Below, piece by piece: positions 59,194-64,000 of a stretch of 64,000 bases of DNA. The number at the start of each line of letters is the position of its first letter. The stretch's first letter is position 1. The stretch spans positions 62,001 to 126,000 of the forward strand of contig OZ006967.1 of the NCBI GenBank assembly GCA_963930955.1. The letters run 5' to 3'. The notes below the pieces were generated by a model. The model did no database searches. It was not told where the DNA came from and saw only the letters and a list, made by a program, of their open reading frames with translations. The position numbers were made by a program, and so were the translations under genes. This DNA is from Scatomonas sp963930955 (lineage in GTDB: Bacteria; Bacillota; Clostridia; Lachnospirales; Lachnospiraceae).

Positions 59194-61776
59194 TCAGCAG
59201 GTGGCTCCTCCCACCAGATGCTTCTGGGCCTTGATATTTTCTTCTTTTCTCTCCAGCAGATCGTTGGACAGGAGCTGCTCCTGCACATTTTCAAATCCCA
59301 GTCTGGCAATGGTATCGGAGAAACGCTCTCCGGTAATGCCCTGCTCCCGGAACAGGAGGATGGCCTTCTCCACTACCGCCAGCACTTCCTGTTTGTCGGT
59401 AAAGATCTTGTCCAGAGGACGGCCCTGGGCTACCTGCTTGCCCCAGCGTCCGCCAATGTAGATCCGGTAGCCGCTGGTATAGGAATCCACCGCATGGAAA
59501 GGACATTTGCCTACGCAGCGGCCGCAGTGGTTGCACTTGTCAGGATCGATGAGGATTTTTCCGTCCGCTACCTGGGGCACATGGATGGGGCAGTTCTCCA
59601 CGATCTGGCACTTTTTGCAGCCCCGGCATTTCTCCAGATCCACCTCCGGCACCTTCTGGCCGATAATGCCCAGATCGTTCAGATCCGGCTTCACACAGTT
59701 GTTGGGGCAGCCTCCCACGGCGATCTTGAACTTGTGAGGCAGCTTCACTTCCCGGTAGCCTTTGTAGAAGAGCTGATGAATTTCTTCGGACAGCTCAAAG
59801 GTATCGATCAGGCCGTACTGGCAGGTAGTTCCCTTGCAGGATACTACCGGGCGCACCTTGGAGCCGGTGCCGCCGGTTTCCATGCCGGCGTCCTTCAGGA
59901 ATGCCAGGAAATCTTCCACATTCTCATAGGGGATCTTCTGGATCTCCATGGTCAGACGGGTGGTCATGGTCACCTCTCCGCTGCCGAACTTTCTGGCAGC
60001 CTCCGTGATGACCGCCATTTCATCTGCCGTTACTTTTCCGTTGCGGGTAATGACCCGGGCGTTGAAGCAGTCCGGGGTATTCTTATCCCGCAGAAATCCC
60101 AGGCCCTTCAGCCGGGTGATCTCCTCCGAAGAAACCGTGGACTTCACTCCTTTTACTTTTACATCGTTAAAGAAGGCGGCTCCCTCCAGTACTTTGGTAT
60201 TGGTGTAGCCGTACGCTTTCAGACGGTTCTGCAGGAAGTATCCTCTTTTACCCTTGGCGCATACCAGCAGCAGCTTTTCGTCCCTGCCCAGGCCTTCCAC
60301 CGGTCCCGTTACCGTCTCCAGCTGCACAAAGGCAGCTCCCGGAATGGAAGGCGCCGGAGCCACGTCGATGATCCGGTAGTCCTCCGCCGCTCCCGCCGCG
60401 TACTCTGCGGGGGTCATGCTGTCCATGGTGCCATGGATTTTATTTTCCAGAATGTACACAGCCTGGACAAAGGGATGGATGGCGGTGGAGAAGGGCGGAG
60501 CGTAGGCGAAATCCATAGCCTCAAAGTCTTCCAGCACAGCGCCCATGGAAATTCCGGTTACGGCGATATCCACCATCTTGTCCACCGCTCCCGGTCCGAA
60601 CACCTGGACGCCCAGGAGTTTGTGGGTATTTTTATCCGCAATAAGCTTGGTGGCAAAAAATGCCGCTCCCGGGTAGTAATGTGCCTTGTCATCGGTAACA
60701 GCCAGAACGGTCTCCACTTCATAGCCGGCCTCTCTGGCAGCAGCCTCTGTCAATCCCGTGCGGCCGCAGTTCAGGCCCGGCAGTTTTACCACGCCGGTGC
60801 CCAGCACGCCGGGATAGGATTTCTGCTCTCCCGCCAGCACCTGGGCCAGCATCCGACCCTCCAGGTTGGCGCTGGAGCCCATGGGAGACCACTGGGGTTT
60901 GCCGGTAATGCGGCTGGTGACCATAACACAGTCTCCCAGGGCATAGACATCTTCCAGATTGGTCTTCATCTGTCCGTCCACCACCAGAGTTCCTTTTACC
61001 ATTTCCAGACCGCTGTCCGAGAGCCAGCCGGTATTGGGGCGCACGCCTACAGACAGCACGGTCAGATCCGCCGGGAAGGTTCCGGCGCTGGAGCGCACTG
61101 CCGTCACCCGGGAATCTCCCAGAAGGGCCTCAACTTTTACTCCGGTGATAACCCGGATCCCCTGTTTCTGCAGATGTTTCTTGGCGTAAGCCGCCATCTC
61201 CGGATCCAGCACCCCGGGCACGATCTGAGGAGCAGCGTCCAGCACCGTTACATCCAGGCCCTGCTCCTTCAGGTTCTCCGCCGTCTCAAGACCGATGAAA
61301 CCGCCGCCGATCACTACAGCTTTTTTCGCCTCTGTTTCCTGCAGATAATTTCTCATAAAAATGGCATCGTCCGGAGTTCTCAGCTTAAACACGCCCTGGA
61401 GATGAATGCCTTCCATCTCCGGCAGAATGGAGGACGCGCCAACGGCAAGGATCAGCTTGTCATAGGCTTCCTCTGTGATCTCCCCGTTATCCAGATTTCT
61501 TACCTCTACCTTCTTCTCGGCTGCTTTCAGGCTCACTGCCTCCCGGCCGGTCCGCACCTGCACGCCGGTAAGTGCCGCGTACTTCTCCGGAGTATTCACG
61601 ATCAGCTGCTCTCTGGACTCAATAAGGCCTCCCACATAATAAGGAAGACCGCAGCCTGCGTAAGAAATATCCCTGTCCTTGGTCAGGATCGTGATATCCA
61701 GGCCTCTGTCTTCCCGTTTCAGTTTGGCCGCAGCTTTGGTCCCCGCCGCTACGCCGCCGATGATCAATACCTTCAT
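59194..61776 (-). CDS. Four-module fusion: CoA-disulfide reductase, rhodanese, sulfite-reductase-like, ferredoxin
   Basis: 860 residues. Residues 1-445 are a CoA-disulfide-reductase-type flavoenzyme, with GGVAAG (FAD), active Cys42 in SYAGCGLPYYVGG and GGGFIG (NAD(P)). Residues 460-550 form a rhodanese domain with LLVCAKGKRG (Cys506). Residues 560-710 resemble siroheme-4Fe-4S reductases: CKGTTC (647-652, C-X4-C) and GGCPNNC (690-694). Two 4Fe-4S ferredoxin clusters follow (Cys717-729 and 748-758). The last residue is Cys860. NAD(P)H-driven reduction of sulfite or sulfane sulfur carried by the rhodanese is inferred. Confidence 0.88.
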   Translation of the reverse strand: MKVLIIGGVAAGTKAAAKLKREDRGLDITILTKDRDISYAGCGLPYYVGGLIESREQLIVNTPEKYAALTGVQVRTGREAVSLKAAEKKVEVRNLDNGEITEEAYDKLILAVGASSILPEMEGIHLQGVFKLRTPDDAIFMRNYLQETEAKKAVVIGGGFIGLETAENLKEQGLDVTVLDAAPQIVPGVLDPEMAAYAKKHLQKQGIRVITGVKVEALLGDSRVTAVRSSAGTFPADLTVLSVGVRPNTGWLSDSGLEMVKGTLVVDGQMKTNLEDVYALGDCVMVTSRITGKPQWSPMGSSANLEGRMLAQVLAGEQKSYPGVLGTGVVKLPGLNCGRTGLTEAAAREAGYEVETVLAVTDDKAHYYPGAAFFATKLIADKNTHKLLGVQVFGPGAVDKMVDIAVTGISMGAVLEDFEAMDFAYAPPFSTAIHPFVQAVYILENKIHGTMDSMTPAEYAAGAAEDYRIIDVAPAPSIPGAAFVQLETVTGPVEGLGRDEKLLLVCAKGKRGYFLQNRLKAYGYTNTKVLEGAAFFNDVKVKGVKSTVSSEEITRLKGLGFLRDKNTPDCFNARVITRNGKVTADEMAVITEAARKFGSGEVTMTTRLTMEIQKIPYENVEDFLAFLKDAGMETGGTGSKVRPVVSCKGTTCQYGLIDTFELSEEIHQLFYKGYREVKLPHKFKIAVGGCPNNCVKPDLNDLGIIGQKVPEVDLEKCRGCKKCQIVENCPIHVPQVADGKILIDPDKCNHCGRCVGKCPFHAVDSYTSGYRIYIGGRWGKQVAQGRPLDKIFTDKQEVLAVVEKAILLFREQGITGERFSDTIARLGFENVQEQLLSNDLLERKEENIKAQKHLVGGATC

Positions 61777-61933
61777 CCTTCATTTCCTCCGTTTTCTGAA
61801 TCTATACCCATATGCTCTCCCGGAACCTTCCGTTCCGGACTTTAATTGTATTCTACCGCAAAATAATAATAATGTAAAATTATGATTCTTTATGTTATAA
61901 TAAATTTATATGATAATTCAGGAGGTATCCCTT
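61777..61933. promoter_or_regulatory. Divergent promoter region of sulfur fusion and LysR genes
   Basis: 157 AT-rich bases separate the two divergent starts. TATAAT occurs on + at about 61896-61901, and TACAAT on - near 61847. T-N11-A type LysR boxes are likely, but I could not choose one with confidence because the region is highly AT-rich. Confidence 0.4.
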
Positions 61934-62809
61934 ATGCTGGATTTTCGCACGGAAACATTTTTATGTGTCTGCCGCCATATGAATTTCACCCGGGCTGCCG
62001 GGGAACTTGGCATTACCCAGCCCGCTGTATCCCAGCACATTCACTTTCTGGAAGAATATTATCATGCCCGGCTGTTTGCCATGAACGGAAAAAAACTTTC
62101 CCTGACGGAACAGGGGGAGCATCTCCGCCGGGCTCTGATCACCATCCGGGACGATGAAACTCTGCTGCGGAAAGAACTGCGGGAAATCGCCGATCATACA
62201 AAGCCTCTGGCTATCGGCGCCACCATGACCGTTGGCGAATATCTGCTGCCCCGCCCTTTAAGCCGTTTTATCAAGACACACCCGGAAAAGTCTTTAAAAC
62301 TGATCCTGGAAAATACCCGGAGACTCCGGGAACTTCTGGATTCCGGGGAACTGGATCTGGCCATAGTAGAAGGCCATTTTCCCAGCGAGGCTTATGACTT
62401 CCGCATCTGGAAACGGCTGCGTTTTGTTCCTGTGGCCGCCGCCTCTCACAGGTTTCCAGACCGACCCCTCACCATTGAGGACCTGTTTTCCGAGACTCTG
62501 CTGCTGCGGGAGCCTGGTTCCGGCACCCGGGAAATTCTCACCCAGTATCTGGAGCATTACAATTACGATGTCAGCCGTTTTTCCAAAATCCTGGAGATCA
62601 CCAACATGCACAGCATTCAGATCCTGGCGGAGGAAGACTGCGGCATCACCTTTCTCTATGAGGCAGTAGCAGAAGAAGCCCTGCAGAGCGGCTGCCTGAA
62701 GCAGATCCCCCTGCAGGACTTCGACATTTCCCACAATATTTCTTTTATCTGGCGGAAAAACAGTATTTTCGCCGGCGAGTATCAGGAATTTTTCCAGGAG
62801 CTTTCCTGA
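61934..62809 (+). CDS. LysR-family transcriptional regulator
   Basis: 291 residues. N-terminal winged helix with FLCVCRHMNFTRAAGELGITQPAVSQHI and LSLTEQG, in part. The C-terminal ligand domain begins LAIGATMTVGEYLLPRPL and includes VAAASHRFPDRPLTIEDLF. Start at 61934 after GGAGG. It is divergent from the sulfur-reductase fusion gene and is its likely activator, in line with LysR proteins of the CysB/selenium-metabolism branch. It ends 5 bp from a convergent gene. Confidence 0.9.
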   Translation: MLDFRTETFLCVCRHMNFTRAAGELGITQPAVSQHIHFLEEYYHARLFAMNGKKLSLTEQGEHLRRALITIRDDETLLRKELREIADHTKPLAIGATMTVGEYLLPRPLSRFIKTHPEKSLKLILENTRRLRELLDSGELDLAIVEGHFPSEAYDFRIWKRLRFVPVAAASHRFPDRPLTIEDLFSETLLLREPGSGTREILTQYLEHYNYDVSRFSKILEITNMHSIQILAEEDCGITFLYEAVAEEALQSGCLKQIPLQDFDISHNISFIWRKNSIFAGEYQEFFQELS

Positions 62810-62814
62810 TCCTT

Positions 62815-63609
62815 TCAGTGGCAGCCATGCTCTCCGCAGCCGCCCTCATGGTGGCCGCAGCCTTCCCCATGGTGCCCGTGGCCATGGTGGCCGCAGTCTT
62901 CTCCGTGATGCTCATGACCGTGATGATCGCAGGTGGCCGCAGTGTTCTGAACCAGAGTTCCGGCCAGCAGGGAATCCACCGCTTTGTCCGCATCGCCGCT
63001 GACCCCGGCATACAGCTGAATGCCTGCCTCCTGCAGAGCCTTTCTGGCGCCGCCGCCGATCCCGCCGCAGATCAGGGTATCCGCCCCAATCTCCCGCAGC
63101 AGTCCGGCTAAAGCTCCGTGGCCCTGGCCGTTGGTGCTCTGCACTGCGGCGGAGGTTACCTTTCCATCCTCCACCTCATAAATCTTGAACTGCTCCGTGT
63201 GTCCGAAATGCTGAAAAATTTCTCCGTTTTCAAAAGTAACCGCGATTTTCATTGTTCCATCATTCCTTTCTGAAATCCGTGTTCTGCAAAACTTGTAATG
63301 GCACTTCTCATTGCCGCCCGGGCAGAGTTCATAATCGCCTCCCTGGATCCGCAGAGGAAGACCATAGGCCAGGCAGACTGCCAGCTTCCGCCGGGCGCTG
63401 TTGTAGACAGCCTGGGCCGTGGTCCGGGCCACCTGCATCCTCTGGGCGCATTCCGCCTGGCTTAAATCCTCCAGATCAATGAGACGGATGGCTTCATATT
63501 CATCCAAAGTCATCCGGATTGTCTCGTCCACCTCTTCCTGGTCTACCGGATCAAACCCCCGACAGACAGGCAGCCCGCAGATCCGCCTTCGTTTATATGG
63601 TCTCGGCAT
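62815..63609 (-). CDS. DUF134 DNA-binding domain fused to NifX/MTH1175-type metal-cluster protein, His/Cys-rich tail
   Basis: 264 residues. Residues 1-110 form a DUF134 helix-turn-helix domain, with RPYKRRRICGLPVC and TLDEYEAIRLIDLEDLSQAECA, in part, and cysteines at 96, 103 and 108. Residues 120-225 form a dinitrogenase-cofactor (NifX/NifB-C) domain (KIAVTFENGEIFQHFGHTEQF). Residues 227-264 are a His/Gly/Cys tail. The two domains are usually separate neighbouring genes; a NifX-like ATG with AAAGGA upstream survives at 63252. ATG 63609 follows GGAGGAAT. Role in metal sensing or iron-sulfur/molybdenum handling is inferred. Confidence 0.85.
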   Translation of the reverse strand: MPRPYKRRRICGLPVCRGFDPVDQEEVDETIRMTLDEYEAIRLIDLEDLSQAECAQRMQVARTTAQAVYNSARRKLAVCLAYGLPLRIQGGDYELCPGGNEKCHYKFCRTRISERNDGTMKIAVTFENGEIFQHFGHTEQFKIYEVEDGKVTSAAVQSTNGQGHGALAGLLREIGADTLICGGIGGGARKALQEAGIQLYAGVSGDADKAVDSLLAGTLVQNTAATCDHHGHEHHGEDCGHHGHGHHGEGCGHHEGGCGEHGCH

Positions 63610-63630
63610 ATCGATTCCTCCGCTCGTTAT

Positions 63631-63642
63631 TGGCATATGCCA
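63631..63642. promoter_or_regulatory. Perfect 12-bp palindrome, putative operator
   Basis: TGGCATATGCCA lies in the 5' leader between the promoter (63655-63683) and the DUF134-NifX start. A repressor-type autoregulation by the DUF134 domain is plausible. Confidence 0.5.
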
Positions 63643-63654
63643 TTTACTATCCTA

Positions 63655-63683
63655 AAGATACCAGCCTTTTCCGTTTCTGTCAA
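63655..63683 (-). promoter_or_regulatory. Promoter of DUF134-NifX gene
   Basis: Perfect TTGACA (63678-63683) and TATCTT (63655-63660), 17-bp spacer, on the minus strand, located in the gap after mtnA. Confidence 0.7.
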
Positions 63684-63690
63684 GTATCAA

Positions 63691-64000
63691 TTATTTTTTA
63701 TCCACGTATTTCACCACCGGTCTGATGCCCATTTTCTCAAAAGCTTCTTTGTAAGGCGCCCGGGCAATTCCTTTCTCGGTAATAATACCGGTTACCAGTT
63801 CATGATCCGTCACGTCAAAGGCAGGGTTCACCACCCCGACTCCCTCTGGCGCCATCCGTTCCCGGTACCACATTTCTGTCACTTCCTCCGGCTTTCTCTG
63901 CTCTATGCAGATCTCCTCTCCGGACTCCAGGGTCATATCAATGGTAGAGGAAGGGGCGCAGACATAGAAAGGAACCCCGTAATGTCTGGCAATAATGGCC
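63691..64000 (-). CDS. mtnA: S-methyl-5-thioribose-1-phosphate isomerase, 5' end beyond window
   Basis: C-terminal 102 residues of an isomerase of the methionine salvage pathway. HYGVPFYVCAPSSTIDMTL and IEQRKPEEVTEMW with NPAFDVTDHELVTGIITEKG are conserved in the MtnA/eIF2B family. The N-terminus lies past position 64000, so its start and domain completeness cannot be judged. Confidence 0.88.
   Translation of the reverse strand, partial: AIIARHYGVPFYVCAPSSTIDMTLESGEEICIEQRKPEEVTEMWYRERMAPEGVGVVNPAFDVTDHELVTGIITEKGIARAPYKEAFEKMGIRPVVKYVDKK

Noticed and set aside
59218..61845. 875-codon open frame on the plus strand opposite the sulfur fusion gene
   Set aside because: It is antisense to a protein with intact motifs throughout, has no recognisable domain, and arises from GC-rich codon bias.

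Overview
The window looks like chromosome of a spore-forming, strictly anaerobic Clostridia member, most like Lachnospiraceae. Pointers are spoIIR, a sipL-type spore-coat gene, a GerA-type germinant receptor set, an adenosylcobalamin-dependent ribonucleotide reductase, a one-gene glycyl-tRNA synthetase, a meso-DAP type MurE and two uroporphyrinogen-decarboxylase-like proteins. Most of the window is GC-rich; 7.95-17.97 kb is visibly AT-richer. No rRNA, CRISPR array, integrase or phage structural gene was seen.

Layout: 1-5.75 kb is a minus-strand housekeeping cluster (murE, priA, def, fmt, zinc metallopeptidase). 6.1-7.5 kb carries carbamate kinase and a small Spo0A-C-like protein that looks frameshifted. 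A lone holin gene (7.6-7.9 kb) borders an AT-rich accessory block (7.95-17.97 kb): a CUT2-type ABC importer, a metallo-beta-lactamase-fold hydrolase and a UroD-like protein on one side, and a GntR regulator, a Tm-1-like protein and a class II aldolase on the other. Near-identical palindromic operators sit at both outward promoters, and a MITE-like element lies between them. A second, shorter copy of that element lies at 58.0 kb.

18-31 kb holds glyS, purA, purB, a polar amino-acid ABC importer, alr, an Lrp regulator, nrdJ and an ECF transporter S component with a structured leader. 31.5-35.1 kb is a heterodimeric ABC exporter with a MerR-style 19-bp-spacer promoter. 35.4-43.6 kb has a glycosyltransferase, an endolysin-like M15 peptidase, a STAS-kinase fusion, a small HD hydrolase, tRNA-Ala, a lipid-anchored trigger-factor homologue and a polysaccharide-deacetylase-like protein. 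43.1-52.2 kb is rich in sporulation, germination and envelope genes (murI, spoIIR, gerAC/AB/AA, ispE, sipL). 52.4-58.0 kb has plsC, a second UroD-like gene, a GDPD and a MoxR/VWA pair. 58.1-64 kb has tRNA-Arg, a DUF1275 protein, an 860-residue fusion of CoA-disulfide reductase, rhodanese, sulfite-reductase-like and ferredoxin modules with a divergent LysR gene, a DUF134-NifX fusion with a His/Cys-rich tail, and the 3' end of mtnA.

The most promising unexplained systems are the operator-linked accessory block, the four-module sulfur fusion, and the DUF134-NifX protein with a palindrome downstream of its promoter. All assignments come from reading motifs and context; no database search or folding calculation was run.
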